Notes: generated by a model not told the origin, from the sequence alone. Positions 1-7,734 are shown, counted from the stretch's first letter. The stretch is DNA of 64,000 nt from Natrinema halophilum (GCF_013402815.2 NZ_CP058601.1:620001-684000); one strand, 5' to 3'. Program-made: numbers and translations.

Positions 1-1020
1 GTGGACACAGTATAAGCCAAGATCTTCAGGCTGTGCGCTTATACAATACAACCCGCAAAATGATGATATGGGAGGGAGTAAGCGACGTCTCGTGGGTCTA
101 GGCCTTGCATTTACCACCTTCACTGGCTTGCTTATTGGGTGGACAATTGGGCTAATAGACGCAGAATGGGTGAGCCAAGGAGAGGTCTTGGTCTTTCTCG
201 CACTCGGCCTGCTCTTTTTAGTTAGTCTGGTCAGTGTTCTGGTCGAATTTGCACGGATTAAGCGTAATTCATCCTGATCAGTACCGTTCAACCACTGATC
301 GACACCACCGTCGGTCGCGATCTCGCGTTCGGCTTCGTCAGCCTGTTCCTGTTTTTTCTTCGCGATGAGCTTGTTGCACTTCCCGACGAGGATCGACCGG
401 GTGATGTCGTGTTCCTCGTGCTCGACGCGGATGAGTTCCCGGAGTCGGTCGATCTCCGCTCGAGCCAGAAGTCCATGCCACGAAATGAGGTCTTCATTCT
501 CAACGGCACGGGCGATCGCCTCCTCGATGTCGTCTTTGCTGACACCGTCGAGTTTCCGTCCTTGGTGGACCAGATTGCTTCGACAGCCCCAGCGCGAGTC
601 GGTGCCGGCTGGATACTTGTGGACGTTCCCGAGTACCCACTCGTAGACGTCGACTTCGCCACCATCGGCTCGCAGTTCGCTCGCGGGTTCGAACTCCCCA
701 CCATCGGGGAGTGTCTCGAGGCGACTGTCGTTTTCCTCCTCGAGTTGGTTGATGCAGCCCGAGCAGATTTCGGCACCGTACTTGTCTGGCACATACCGGA
801 GGTCCTCGGTGCTGTGGTTGAGTGGCGTCTCGACAGTCACTCCGCAGGCGCACGTGTGACGGGAGCCGTCAAAGTACATCGAGGCGTGCCACTCGTCGCC
901 CAGGACCCACGGCGTTCGGTCGTGGTCCGATGGAACGCCGTGACGCTGCTCGAGCGAACAGTCCCGGCACGTGCGGCGGCCGGGGGCGGTCGGCATGCCG
1001 CACAGGGTACAGTCAGTCAT
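1..1020 (-). CDS. Viral zinc-finger protein, 3' end not closed in window
   Basis: Starts at the ATG at 1020, overlapping the stop of the upstream gene. The first 240 residues look like a real small viral protein: CTLC, CRDC, CAC and CSGC cysteine clusters (one or two zinc sites), then an acidic part and a charged helical part. After about residue 244 (near position 290) the text loses this character and the frame stays open to position 1, antisense to the membrane protein at 68-277. Either the true stop was lost at a junction near 290 or the gene is fused to something beyond the window. Function unknown. Confidence 0.55.
   Translation of the reverse strand, partial: MTDCTLCGMPTAPGRRTCRDCSLEQRHGVPSDHDRTPWVLGDEWHASMYFDGSRHTCACGVTVETPLNHSTEDLRYVPDKYGAEICSGCINQLEEENDSRLETLPDGGEFEPASELRADGGEVDVYEWVLGNVHKYPAGTDSRWGCRSNLVHQGRKLDGVSKDDIEEAIARAVENEDLISWHGLLARAEIDRLRELIRVEHEEHDITRSILVGKCNKLIAKKKQEQADEAEREIATDGGVDQWLNGTDQDELRLIRANSTRTLTRLTKKSRPSARKTKTSPWLTHSASISPIVHPISKPVKVVNARPRPTRRRLLPPISSFCGLYCISAQPEDLGLYCVH
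68..277 (+). CDS. Small two-helix membrane protein
   Basis: 69 residues with two hydrophobic stretches (about residues 9-31 and 39-62) joined by a short acidic linker, and a basic C-terminus ending RIKRNSS. A TATA-like CTTATACA lies about 25-30 bp before the ATG, fitting a leaderless transcript. It is antisense to the open tail of the minus-strand frame that starts at 1020. The stretch is visibly more AT-rich than the sequence after about 290, so it may be host DNA or viral cargo. No family recognised. Confidence 0.5.
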   Translation: MGGSKRRLVGLGLAFTTFTGLLIGWTIGLIDAEWVSQGEVLVFLALGLLFLVSLVSVLVEFARIKRNSS

Positions 1021-1159
1021 CGTCATCACCCGTCGCGGGTCGGGCGACCAGGATTTCGTCGTTGCCGTCATCGATGAGGATTGCATCGCCGCCGATGGTG
1101 CCGATCGCGTCGGCGACCGACCGATCGAGCGCACCGACGACCTCGTAGCGAGCTGTCAT
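1013..1159 (-). CDS. Small acidic hypothetical protein
   Basis: 48 residues, starting MTARYEVVGALDRS and ending in four aspartates. The start overlaps the stop of the gene at 1156-1518 by four bases (ATGA), and its own stop overlaps the start at 1020, so it is a translationally coupled member of the leftward operon. No family recognised. Confidence 0.6.
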   Translation of the reverse strand: MTARYEVVGALDRSVADAIGTIGGDAILIDDGNDEILVARPATGDDDD

Positions 1160-1518
1160 GCCGAATCACCCTGAAGCAGTTCGAGGCGATCCATCTGTTC
1201 GTGATATATCCGCGTACACTCGCCCGAATGCAGGGGATAGCCGTCTTTTGTCGACGGATGATCTCCGCTGTGGACCTCTTCGCTGCACTCCCAGCACATA
1301 GGCGGGTGGCGCGATTCAAAGGCCTCGTCGAGGCGGGCGGGATCCCTGACGCGGATAGGAATCCCCACATGGCCATGCGGGCAGGCCAGCCCGATCGCGT
1401 GGGCGGGCATGTCTGCTCGAAACTCTATGCGGAGGTCGGCATCGCACTCGGGGCAGTGGTAGATCGAGACGACGTCGCCCAGCTCGACGTAGTCGTCGGC
1501 GTCGCCCGGGTCGATCAT
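1156..1518 (-). CDS. Viral zinc-ribbon protein
   Basis: 120 residues from the ATG at 1518, which overlaps the stop of the preceding gene at 1515. It has CPEC then CPHGH (about residues 22-50), and a second cluster CWECSEEVHSGDH (about residues 74-86) followed by C and H, suggesting two small zinc sites. Likely a viral accessory protein of the leftward small-gene operon; partner and role unknown. Confidence 0.65.
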   Translation of the reverse strand: MIDPGDADDYVELGDVVSIYHCPECDADLRIEFRADMPAHAIGLACPHGHVGIPIRVRDPARLDEAFESRHPPMCWECSEEVHSGDHPSTKDGYPLHSGECTRIYHEQMDRLELLQGDSA

Positions 1519-2255
1519 GCTTCCACCCGCTCGGTCTCGAGCGTCCCCTGTTCGGTCTCCTCTTCCTCTTCGGTCTCGGGGACCCACGCGATCGGGACGA
1601 TCTCCTCGTCGACGAACCGCGCGAAGGTCTCGATCGACCAGTCCGCGGGTTCCCAGATCGCGAAGTAGCCCGAGCCGTAGACGACGAGGCGGACGAACTC
1701 GCCGTTCCAAAGCGTCGTCAACGCGACGCCAACGTCGGACTTGATCGCGTCCTTCTTCATCGCACCCTGGCCCCACTGGATCGAGACGTCGTCGCCGTTG
1801 AACTCTCGTGAGGCCATCTCGATCGTGTAGTCGCGATCGGCGTCACGCTGGTTACGAACGAACTCGGCGGGTGAGAGCACGGTCGCCTTGATCTCGACGC
1901 CGGTCCGTTTGACGAACTCCGTGAACGGCCAGTCGACCTCGAGGTGTTCGTCCCTCTTTCGTGGCGCGTGGGTGCGATCGGCGACGATCCAACCGCCGCC
2001 GGTGACGTCGGCGATCCACTCACTCGCAACTGTGCGGATGCGGGTGTCGCGCTCGATCTCGATCATGTGGCCGTCCATCGAGACGTTCTCCTCTTCTTTC
2101 GGGACGCGGCCGCCAACCGTTCCGCGCTGGACGGTGAGTTCGTCGTCGAGGTAGCTGACGGCTGACTCTACGTGGAGTGCCCGTTGCGTGTCGTGGTAGT
2201 TCTCGAGCGGCTCGTCGACGGTTTCGGTGAGGAAGGCGAGCTGGCCGGCGATCAT
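1515..2255 (-). CDS. Hypothetical viral protein with acidic tail
   Basis: 246 residues, the longest member of this operon. The middle has mixed alpha/beta character with several aromatic residues (WIVADRTH, VDWPFTEF, FAIWEPADW), and the C-terminus is a glutamate-rich tail. It overlaps both neighbours by four bases. No motif decides a function. Confidence 0.65.
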   Translation of the reverse strand: MIAGQLAFLTETVDEPLENYHDTQRALHVESAVSYLDDELTVQRGTVGGRVPKEEENVSMDGHMIEIERDTRIRTVASEWIADVTGGGWIVADRTHAPRKRDEHLEVDWPFTEFVKRTGVEIKATVLSPAEFVRNQRDADRDYTIEMASREFNGDDVSIQWGQGAMKKDAIKSDVGVALTTLWNGEFVRLVVYGSGYFAIWEPADWSIETFARFVDEEIVPIAWVPETEEEEETEQGTLETERVEA

Positions 2256-2533
2256 AGCACATCGACCTCCTCGGATTCGGGGTCGATCACGTCGATCCCC
2301 ATGTCCTCGACATCTGCGTGGAACTCGTCACGAAGAACGTTCGCCAGACGTGGCGTTACGGCCTCGGGCTTCGGGCCGCTGCCCAGATCTCCCTTCGAGA
2401 CGGTCGGTTCGAACGTGTCGTAGCCGTTGATACTGTTGGCGTAGTGGTGCGTGCTGACACTGGCGTGGTTGAAGACCTCGACCTCTTCACCGTCCTTCTC
2501 GACCGTGATCCGGTCGCGACCGGTGAGCTCCAT
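2252..2533 (-). CDS. Hypothetical small viral protein
   Basis: 93 acidic residues. The start at 2533 shares one base with the stop of the preceding gene and its stop overlaps the next start, typical of coupled viral operons. The C-terminal third (RLANVLRDEFHADVEDMG) looks helical. No family recognised. Confidence 0.6.
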   Translation of the reverse strand: MELTGRDRITVEKDGEEVEVFNHASVSTHHYANSINGYDTFEPTVSKGDLGSGPKPEAVTPRLANVLRDEFHADVEDMGIDVIDPESEEVDVL

Positions 2534-2841
2534 CAGGCGGTCACCTCCTTGTCAGCCTCGAGTTGCGCTCTTGCTTCCTCGGCGAGGTCCTCAGCTGCGA
2601 ACAGCATCGTACCGAAAAAGCGGCGGTCTCCATGCTGCCCGAGTTCGAAAACACCGTTGCCCTCGAAACACTCCTGGGCGTACCCAACAGGGCCGTACTT
2701 CGAGTAACCCTCTTTGGCGTTTACGCTGACGTTGCCGGTGACGTCACCGATGAGAACCGCAGGTTGATCGCCGTCCCAGTCCGCTGCGAGCTCGCCGATC
2801 ATGTCGGCGTACTCCTCGAGGGTCATTACCTGGGTCGTCAT
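2533..2841 (-). CDS. Hypothetical small viral protein
   Basis: 102 acidic residues beginning MTTQVMTLEEYADMIGELAAD, with a short beta-rich centre and a C-terminal helix (AAEDLAEEARAQLEADK). The start overlaps the preceding stop by four bases. No family recognised. Confidence 0.6.
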   Translation of the reverse strand: MTTQVMTLEEYADMIGELAADWDGDQPAVLIGDVTGNVSVNAKEGYSKYGPVGYAQECFEGNGVFELGQHGDRRFFGTMLFAAEDLAEEARAQLEADKEVTA

Positions 2842-3086
2842 GTCCGATCACCCCCGTTGTACCCGACGCCGATAACGTAGTTTGTCGCGAGCCAGGCGTC
2901 GTCGCTCTCTCCCGTGACGAGGTAGCGATGTGCGCCGAGCATCGGGCCGCCTTCGAGTAGTTCGGGCATCTCTTCGCGTGCCTCGGCGTCGTCGAACTCC
3001 TGGGCTATTTGCAGGTGCTTGACCAGGGTCGCCGATTCGTCGACGTCGTCGTCCTCTCTCGTGTGGGCACGATCGACGTTCTTCAT
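2838..3086 (-). CDS. Hypothetical small viral protein
   Basis: 82 residues, acidic, with a central helix (TLVKHLQIAQEFDDAEAREE) and a hydrophobic C-terminal stretch (AWLATNYVIGVGYNGG). Four-base overlaps join it to both neighbours in the operon headed at 3313. No family recognised. Confidence 0.6.
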   Translation of the reverse strand: MKNVDRAHTREDDDVDESATLVKHLQIAQEFDDAEAREEMPELLEGGPMLGAHRYLVTGESDDAWLATNYVIGVGYNGGDRT

Positions 3087-3313
3087 CGGAATCCCTCCAC
3101 GTCGATCGTTTCCCGAGACCAGAGGTAGGCCTCGTCAGGATTCTCTCGATCCTGGAGCCAGAACCGGCCGTGGACGTCGACTGCGCTTTCAACGCGCGGT
3201 GGCTCGCCGGTCAGGCGCTGAATGCAGACCTTGAGGTAGTTCTTCGGTGAGGGTCGTGTGTCGGTACGTTTACTGTCGTGCCGGGCGTTGTCCCGGCTGG
3301 CTGGGTCGTCCAT
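3083..3313 (-). CDS. Hypothetical small viral protein, head of the leftward operon
   Basis: 76 residues from the ATG at 3313; an ATG at 3319 is two codons upstream. The frame is open to 3619 but that upstream part crosses the promoter at 3430-3459 and reads like untranslated sequence. Contains KNYLKVCIQRL and WLQDRENPDEAYLWSRET. It probably opens the operon running to position 1. Function unknown. Confidence 0.55.
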   Translation of the reverse strand: MDDPASRDNARHDSKRTDTRPSPKNYLKVCIQRLTGEPPRVESAVDVHGRFWLQDRENPDEAYLWSRETIDVEGFR

Positions 3314-3429
3314 AGGCATCCTGTGTTGATCCAGTCCGCGGGCTGCCGGGGCGCGGTTTGATTGGTACTTGGGTCGCGCTCCGGCGTGTGCCGCGAGTGG
3401 GTGATTGTGCTGTTGGTTCTGATATACAC

Positions 3430-3459
3430 TAAAAGTATCCTGCCTCATTTCCGAAAAGG
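3430..3459 (-). promoter_or_regulatory. Promoter with 25-bp shared upstream element
   Basis: On the minus strand a TATA-like CTTTTA (3435-3430) lies directly beside a 25-bp element (3459-3435) that recurs with two mismatches at 5301-5277 in front of the Orc1/Cdc6 gene. The element contains TTTTCGGAAA and GAGGCA. It drives the small-gene operon starting at 3313. The repeat is seen directly; binding of a common regulator is inferred. Confidence 0.6.
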
Positions 3460-3638
3460 CGCAACTCGGTAGGCGGTAGTTACCGCCACTGAGGAACGTC
3501 TTAACAGTTAATTCGGGATTTTGGCAGAACGCTGAGTATGACTGACTGTCAGTATAAACTGACTGTTTCGATCGTGTAGGGGGTCTCTTACGAAACCCCG
3601 CTGGGTTGTGGGTTTGCATGCGATAGGTGTGTTCCTGG

Positions 3639-3661
3639 GCCGGGCGCTGATGACGCCCGGC
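3639..3661 (-). terminator. Strong GC hairpin after the RHH gene
   Basis: GCCGGGCG and CGCCCGGC form a perfect 8-bp stem with a 7-nt loop, starting 11 bp after the stop of the ribbon-helix-helix gene at 3672. Its position suits transcript-end processing or stabilisation. Archaeal termination usually depends on T tracts, and there is none directly after it. Confidence 0.35.
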
Positions 3662-3671
3662 TCACTGCGAT

Positions 3672-3875
3672 TTAGTTCTGAGCTGTTGCTTCACCGGGAC
3701 TGTCTCCCTCTCCGAGGTCTTCTTCAGAACGATGGCGGTCGACGTATTCTTGGGCGGCCTCTTGGATGATCGCGGAGCGGCTTACCCGGTTTCCCGGAGA
3801 ACTTCGCTCGTGAGCGATCTCGTCGAGGTCGGCCTTCAAATCCTCGTCGAGGTAAATGCTCGTCTCTGCCATCAC
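3672..3875 (-). CDS. Ribbon-helix-helix (CopG/Arc-like) regulator
   Basis: 67 residues. TSIYLDEDLKADLDEIAHE followed by RSAIIQEAAQEYVDRH is the beta-strand/helix/helix pattern of RHH proteins, which bind DNA as dimers. The C-terminal 15 residues are an acidic tail. It is divergent from a second RHH gene at 3971 across 95 bp containing inverted repeats, so the two may regulate each other. No toxin gene is adjacent, which favours a viral repressor. Confidence 0.75.
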   Translation of the reverse strand: MMAETSIYLDEDLKADLDEIAHERSSPGNRVSRSAIIQEAAQEYVDRHRSEEDLGEGDSPGEATAQN

Positions 3876-3970
3876 TACCTTCTATTGTTCTATTGGACTA
3901 ATAGTTTATGGTGCCAATTGGGCACACAACAGACCTAGATTTATAATCTACTAGGCTAATCGTCTACTAT
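3876..3970. promoter_or_regulatory. Divergent RHH control region with inverted repeats
   Basis: Holds three dyads: an imperfect CTATTGGACTAATAG, GTGCC/GGCAC arms around a 5-bp centre, and AGATT/AATCT arms around TAT. The last overlaps the TATA-like TTTATAAT about 25-30 bp before the plus-strand ATG at 3971. Ribbon-helix-helix proteins often bind short dyads in their own promoters, so this is probably the operator for one or both flanking genes. Confidence 0.55.
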
Positions 3971-4171
3971 ATGAGCGAGGACATGAAGACGGTCAGCATC
4001 TACGCGCCGGAGGACCTTGTCGATGATTTCGACGACAAGGTTTGGCAGATGAAGGCCGATGGTGAGATCGACCGCGACGCCTCAAGAAGTGAGGTCATCC
4101 GCCACTTGATGGGGGAATGGGCAGAGGGAAACTCGACGTCATGTTCGACAGCGATAGTGACAGCTAACTAA
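3971..4171 (+). CDS. Second ribbon-helix-helix regulator
   Basis: 66 residues. KTVSIYAPEDLVDDFDDKVW supplies the beta strand and first helix, and RSEVIRHLMGEWAEG the second helix. The last dozen residues are low complexity. The 3' end overlaps the convergent Orc1/Cdc6 gene by four bases. It is transcribed from the shared control region with the RHH gene at 3672. Confidence 0.7.
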   Translation: MSEDMKTVSIYAPEDLVDDFDDKVWQMKADGEIDRDASRSEVIRHLMGEWAEGNSTSCSTAIVTAN

Positions 4172-5244
4172 GCAGTCAGAAACACGAAATCGAGATCAAC
4201 ACTCGCCTCGAGGTCGGGATCGGTCACGGCATACCGCCGGTTTCTCGTCGCACCTTTGCGCTCGATCAAGTCGTATTTTTCGAGTTTCTCAAGATAGTTT
4301 CGCACCTGCCGCCAAGTCACCGGATCACGGTGGCGATCGGCGTAGATCTCCTCGGAATGCAAGCTGTAGATTTCCTCCAGAACTGGCTTTCGGACCGTCG
4401 GTCCAACCCGACGAATTAACTCATAGATCACGCGGTGACTGTACGATAGGCTCCCGAGATTCGACTCGCGCATTTTCGCCTTCGCCCGCGGGAAGCAGTC
4501 GTCGACGTCCCGATCAGTGACGGTATCGTGACCGCGCTCCGTCGCGATCTCGGCGGCAGCCCACACGGCTTTGATCCCGTACCGCGCAACCCCGTTGGTC
4601 TCATCCGCAATTCGGTTCCGTTGACCAGCGGTGAACGCATCGTAGTTCAGCCCCTTTCGGATCCGTGGCTCGAGGATCTCGACAAGTTCGTCAGTGCTGT
4701 AGGGGGTAAACCGAATCGTCGAGTCGAGTTCGAAGTTGCCGATGACCGTATTATTTAGATTCCCTAACCACTCGGTCCGGCCGTGGGTGATAACGATCAC
4801 GGAGACACCCTCGATATCCGCAAAATCGGCGAGGATTTCGTGATCGGCGATCGAGTCGGCCTCGTCAAGGACGAGAATATACGGGTCGCCGTCGACGACA
4901 CGCTCGAGCGCGGCTTTCAACCGACTCGGTCGCCAGTTCAGGTGGACGGTGATATCGTCGGGGTGTTTCGCCGCGGCTTCCTCCAGGAGCATGTTGCGCG
5001 TCTTATCGCCACAGCTGATCTCGGCCCACTTTGTATCGGAGTAGTTCGGCAGCTTTCGTGTGAGAAAGTGGCGGGTAGTCGCAGTCTTTCCGACACCACT
5101 CGAGCCATAGATTAGGACGTCCTCACCTTCGTCGCCGTGGGTGGTCGGGCCGAGCCGGCGTGAGAGATGTTCAAGTTCGTCGTTCCGGTTTGGGAGCTCC
5201 GTAGGCGGCCACGAATCTTTGAAGACGTCCGTTCTCGAAATCAT
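4168..5244 (-). CDS. Orc1/Cdc6-type replication initiator
   Basis: 358 residues. Walker A GSSGVGKT at about 47-54, Walker B YILVLDEAD at about 122-130, then an AAA+ lid and a C-terminal winged helix (WRQVRNYLEKLEKYDLIERKG). It binds origins and loads MCM in archaea; a viral copy with the MCM at 37644-39743 suggests self-initiated replication. The start at 5244 is chosen because a TATA-like CTTTTA at 5274-5269 would place transcription start there; an in-frame ATG at 5265 is too close to that box. It shares its promoter element with the operon at 3313. Confidence 0.85.
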   Translation of the reverse strand: MISRTDVFKDSWPPTELPNRNDELEHLSRRLGPTTHGDEGEDVLIYGSSGVGKTATTRHFLTRKLPNYSDTKWAEISCGDKTRNMLLEEAAAKHPDDITVHLNWRPSRLKAALERVVDGDPYILVLDEADSIADHEILADFADIEGVSVIVITHGRTEWLGNLNNTVIGNFELDSTIRFTPYSTDELVEILEPRIRKGLNYDAFTAGQRNRIADETNGVARYGIKAVWAAAEIATERGHDTVTDRDVDDCFPRAKAKMRESNLGSLSYSHRVIYELIRRVGPTVRKPVLEEIYSLHSEEIYADRHRDPVTWRQVRNYLEKLEKYDLIERKGATRNRRYAVTDPDLEASVDLDFVFLTA

Positions 5245-5268
5245 AACCATCCTATTTGTAGACACGTG

Positions 5269-5301
5269 TAAAAGGCGTATCGTGCCTCGTTTCCGAAAAG
5301 G
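5269..5301 (-). promoter_or_regulatory. Orc1/Cdc6 promoter with shared 25-bp element
   Basis: TATA-like CTTTTA (5274-5269) about 27 bp before the ATG at 5244, preceded at 5301-5277 by the 25-bp element matching 3459-3435 at 23 of 25 positions. The distance predicts a leaderless transcript. Confidence 0.6.
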
Positions 5302-5382
5302 GACTTACGACCAACGACGATTGTGTTGGAAGGCTTGAAGACAGTCTGGGCCTAACGGAGGGAGGTACCAGAGGAAAACTGC

Positions 5383-5628
5383 ATGGCTGAGGAAACCGAC
5401 GATCAGCAACGTGATATTGTCTATATCTCTGAACGCCGCCACGTCTACCACACGGACCCGGATTGCCATACATTGGACCGGGCTAAATTTGTGAAAGAGC
5501 GACCACTCAATCGCATAGATCCCGATCGATCAGAATGCAAGTACTGTTCAGAAGAACATACAATTGCGCCAAAACAAGGGTCGCAGCTGGCACGGAAGCT
5601 CAGAGAGATGGACCCGGACGACATTTGA
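5383..5628 (+). CDS. Small putative zinc-binding protein
   Basis: 81 residues. VYHTDPDCHTL followed about 25 residues later by CKYC gives one probable zinc site, an arrangement like the small metal-binding modules of Ada-type and phage proteins. The C-terminus is a short basic helix. It lies upstream of the antitoxin/PIN pair on the same strand. Role unknown. Confidence 0.65.
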   Translation: MAEETDDQQRDIVYISERRHVYHTDPDCHTLDRAKFVKERPLNRIDPDRSECKYCSEEHTIAPKQGSQLARKLREMDPDDI

Positions 5629-5722
5629 TGTGTCTGATTGCTCGTTCGCTGAATGCACTTTCTGTCGAAGTTCTCCCGGTACATTTACCACCACGTGCCG
5701 ATACCATTCCACCAATAGAATC

Positions 5723-5884
5723 ATGCCTGTAGCCATCGACCCATCCAGTATGGACGATGAATCCCCTTCCTCGAACGATGACGACGATGTCCCATTGGGG
5801 ACGTTCCTGTCGCAAGCGTTCGAGGACGTCGACGTCGAGGTCGACTCGGTTGAGGCTGTCCGAGAGATCCGCGAAGACGTATGA
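5723..5884 (+). CDS. Putative VapB-like antitoxin
   Basis: 53 residues, very acidic (a run of aspartates after SSN, and VDVEVDSVEAVREIREDV at the end). The stop overlaps the ATG of the PIN gene by four bases (ATGA), the usual antitoxin-toxin arrangement. There is no clear DNA-binding fold, so it may only neutralise the toxin. Called from context more than from sequence. Confidence 0.6.
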   Translation: MPVAIDPSSMDDESPSSNDDDDVPLGTFLSQAFEDVDVEVDSVEAVREIREDV

Positions 5885-6273
5885 AGCTTTTCGTCGATAC
5901 GAATATTTTCGTCGCCGCGACACTCAACGAAACAGAACGCGGCGATATCGCAACGAAATTCCTTAATTTGGATCGTGAGCTGTCGACGACGATGTTCAAT
6001 CTGATGGAGTTTCGGACCGTCTTGGCGAAGAAAAAACGGCTCGATCAAGACCAGGTTGAGCAACTCCTCGAGAATCTCTGGGATCGGGTGACGGTCTACC
6101 GGCCAGATTCCAATGACCTCCTCAAATCCTATTCAGTCCAAGAGCGAACGCTACTGTATCCAATGGACTGTATTATCCTCACGACGGCAGAAGAGACGGA
6201 CGGGGTTCTCGTCACGTTTGACTCTGAACTGGTCGAGAACGGGGCTGTCTCGCCAGAAGAGTTCTTGGATTGA
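5881..6273 (+). CDS. PIN-domain ribonuclease, VapC-like toxin
   Basis: 130 residues. KLFVDTNIF at the N-terminus gives the first catalytic aspartate, NLMEFR the glutamate, MDCIILTTAEE and TFDSEL the further acidic residues of PIN nucleases. These enzymes cut RNA (often tRNA or rRNA) and are held inactive by a co-expressed antitoxin. In a provirus such a pair may stabilise the element or act against other viruses. It ends directly against the convergent gene at 6274. Confidence 0.8.
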   Translation: MKLFVDTNIFVAATLNETERGDIATKFLNLDRELSTTMFNLMEFRTVLAKKKRLDQDQVEQLLENLWDRVTVYRPDSNDLLKSYSVQERTLLYPMDCIILTTAEETDGVLVTFDSELVENGAVSPEEFLD

Positions 6274-6486
6274 TTATTCGCCGACCGTCACACCGTCGGC
6301 CGTCTCGAGGCTGACGTGGGCGACGATCTCCCGACCGACACACCGCCATTCGCCGTTCCGCCGTTCGTATTCCTCCCGGTCGTAGCCACCCACAGCCCGC
6401 GGTTCGAACACGACCTTCCGGGCCGGCCCCCGTGATGGTGTCCACCGAACGGCGAACGCGTCGCGACGATCTTTCATTCGGACCAC
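6274..6486 (-). CDS. Hypothetical small basic protein
   Basis: 70 residues, unusually basic in its first half (MKDRRDAFAVRW, RGPARKVVFEPR), with a beta-rich C-terminus. It overlaps the SWIM-protein gene upstream by 13 bases in a different frame and is the last gene of the operon running from 8117. No family recognised. Confidence 0.55.
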   Translation of the reverse strand: MVRMKDRRDAFAVRWTPSRGPARKVVFEPRAVGGYDREEYERRNGEWRCVGREIVAHVSLETADGVTVGE

Positions 6487-6821
6487 CTCGAGCGCTGGGC
6501 TTCTAGCTCCGGGCTCGGATCAGCATCGACGGGCAGCTCGATCCGACCGGTCGCCTGGAGGATTCTACTCGCGTGCTTGCACCGAGCGATCTGTCCACTT
6601 CCGGGCACACCACGATATCGCCAATCGTCGCACGTACACCGGCCTTCTTTTAGGTCCACCAAATACTCGGAGTACTCCGTGCCGGCGCCGGTCCCGACAC
6701 CCCACAGGCCGTCGGCGATCGGCCAGATACCCATCGACTGCTCGGCGCCGCGACGGTCGCGGGTGAGGGTGGCCTCGTCGATTCCGGCTGTAGGATCGTG
6801 GGCGGATTCGGCAGCCGCCAT
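6474..6821 (-). CDS. SWIM zinc-finger protein
   Basis: 115 residues. CTCDDW then CKH about 19 residues later is the C-x-C-x(n)-C-x-H pattern of SWIM zinc fingers, which mediate DNA or protein contacts. The preceding YSEYLVDLKEGRC strand fits the SWIM fold. Here it is almost the whole protein, so it is probably an adaptor. The start touches the stop of the gene at 6821. Confidence 0.75.
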   Translation of the reverse strand: MAAAESAHDPTAGIDEATLTRDRRGAEQSMGIWPIADGLWGVGTGAGTEYSEYLVDLKEGRCTCDDWRYRGVPGSGQIARCKHASRILQATGRIELPVDADPSPELEAQRSRWSE

Positions 6822-7237
6822 TACGCAGTCACCTCATCCCAGACACCAGCGCGCTTTGCAGCTTCATGGTTGTCCTGCAGCCAGTCGCGGGCCTCGTGTA
6901 TCCCGGCGTCGATATCGTCCTGGTCGTGAACGTCGTTCCAGTCGTCGATGACCTCGAGGAGGTGTGCGAGTGCAGCGGCGATGACTTCGTCGACGACATC
7001 GTCGATATGGTCGTTAATCTCCTCGGCGGCGCCGAAGACATCCAGCCGGCGGTCGTCAAGATCCTCACCAGCCGCCAGTTCATAGACATCCTCGGTAACC
7101 GAGACATATCGCTCGAGGTTGGGGCCGTGGGCGTGGTGGCCCTGGACTGTCTCGTACACGTGGTTGTGGCAGATCGTGGCGTCGAATCCACTCGCACGCT
7201 CGTGTGCAAGTTCGTTGAGCCGTTTCCGAGTCCGCAT
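6821..7237 (-). CDS. Hypothetical helical viral protein
   Basis: 138 residues, acidic and mostly helical. Histidines cluster near residues 22-37 (CHNHVYETVQGHHAHG). The centre (INDHIDDVVDEVIAAALAHLLEVIDDW) looks like a long amphipathic helix. It is joined to both neighbours by one-base overlaps. Function unknown. Confidence 0.6.
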   Translation of the reverse strand: MRTRKRLNELAHERASGFDATICHNHVYETVQGHHAHGPNLERYVSVTEDVYELAAGEDLDDRRLDVFGAAEEINDHIDDVVDEVIAAALAHLLEVIDDWNDVHDQDDIDAGIHEARDWLQDNHEAAKRAGVWDEVTA

Positions 7238-7734
7238 TACCGTTCACCTCCATCGTCACCGTCGCGATCGCGATCGTGGACTCGGGCGACCACCTCGAGG
7301 CGACTGCGCGGGAAGGCGTACCGCTTCTTCCCCTCGAGCGTAAGGTCCGTCCGATCCGGGTAGATCACTTCGACGACGTCGTCCGTCTCTGGGTAGTCGG
7401 GGTTGACCTGTGCGACCGTCGGCCCACCGTCTTCGAGCTCGTATGCGTCGGCGCGAAGGGTATCGAGATTCACCACGACCATCGTCGCGTCGGGATCCTC
7501 ACGGTCCTGGACGTGATCACCGACGTCGATCGGTTCGCAGTCCTCGCCTGGCTCGCCACCGTCGGCGCGGAGGCCGTCGTCTTCAGCAACGATGATCCCC
7601 GATCCATCAGTCGCGTCGACGTGCTCCGGGCCGGCGACGGCTTTCGCTTCGGCGAGTCGGCGCATCTCGCGGGCGCCTTCACGCTCGAGTTGTTCCGCGC
7701 GCTTCGCGACGTGTTCGTGGTCACGGATCATCAT
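7237..7734 (-). CDS. Hypothetical acidic viral protein
   Basis: 165 residues. An N-terminal charged helix (KRAEQLEREGAREMRRLAEAK) is followed by an acidic linker and a C-terminal part of short strands (VVEVIYPDRTDLTLEGKKRY). It starts on the stop of the gene at 7734. No family recognised. Confidence 0.6.
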   Translation of the reverse strand: MMIRDHEHVAKRAEQLEREGAREMRRLAEAKAVAGPEHVDATDGSGIIVAEDDGLRADGGEPGEDCEPIDVGDHVQDREDPDATMVVVNLDTLRADAYELEDGGPTVAQVNPDYPETDDVVEVIYPDRTDLTLEGKKRYAFPRSRLEVVARVHDRDRDGDDGGER

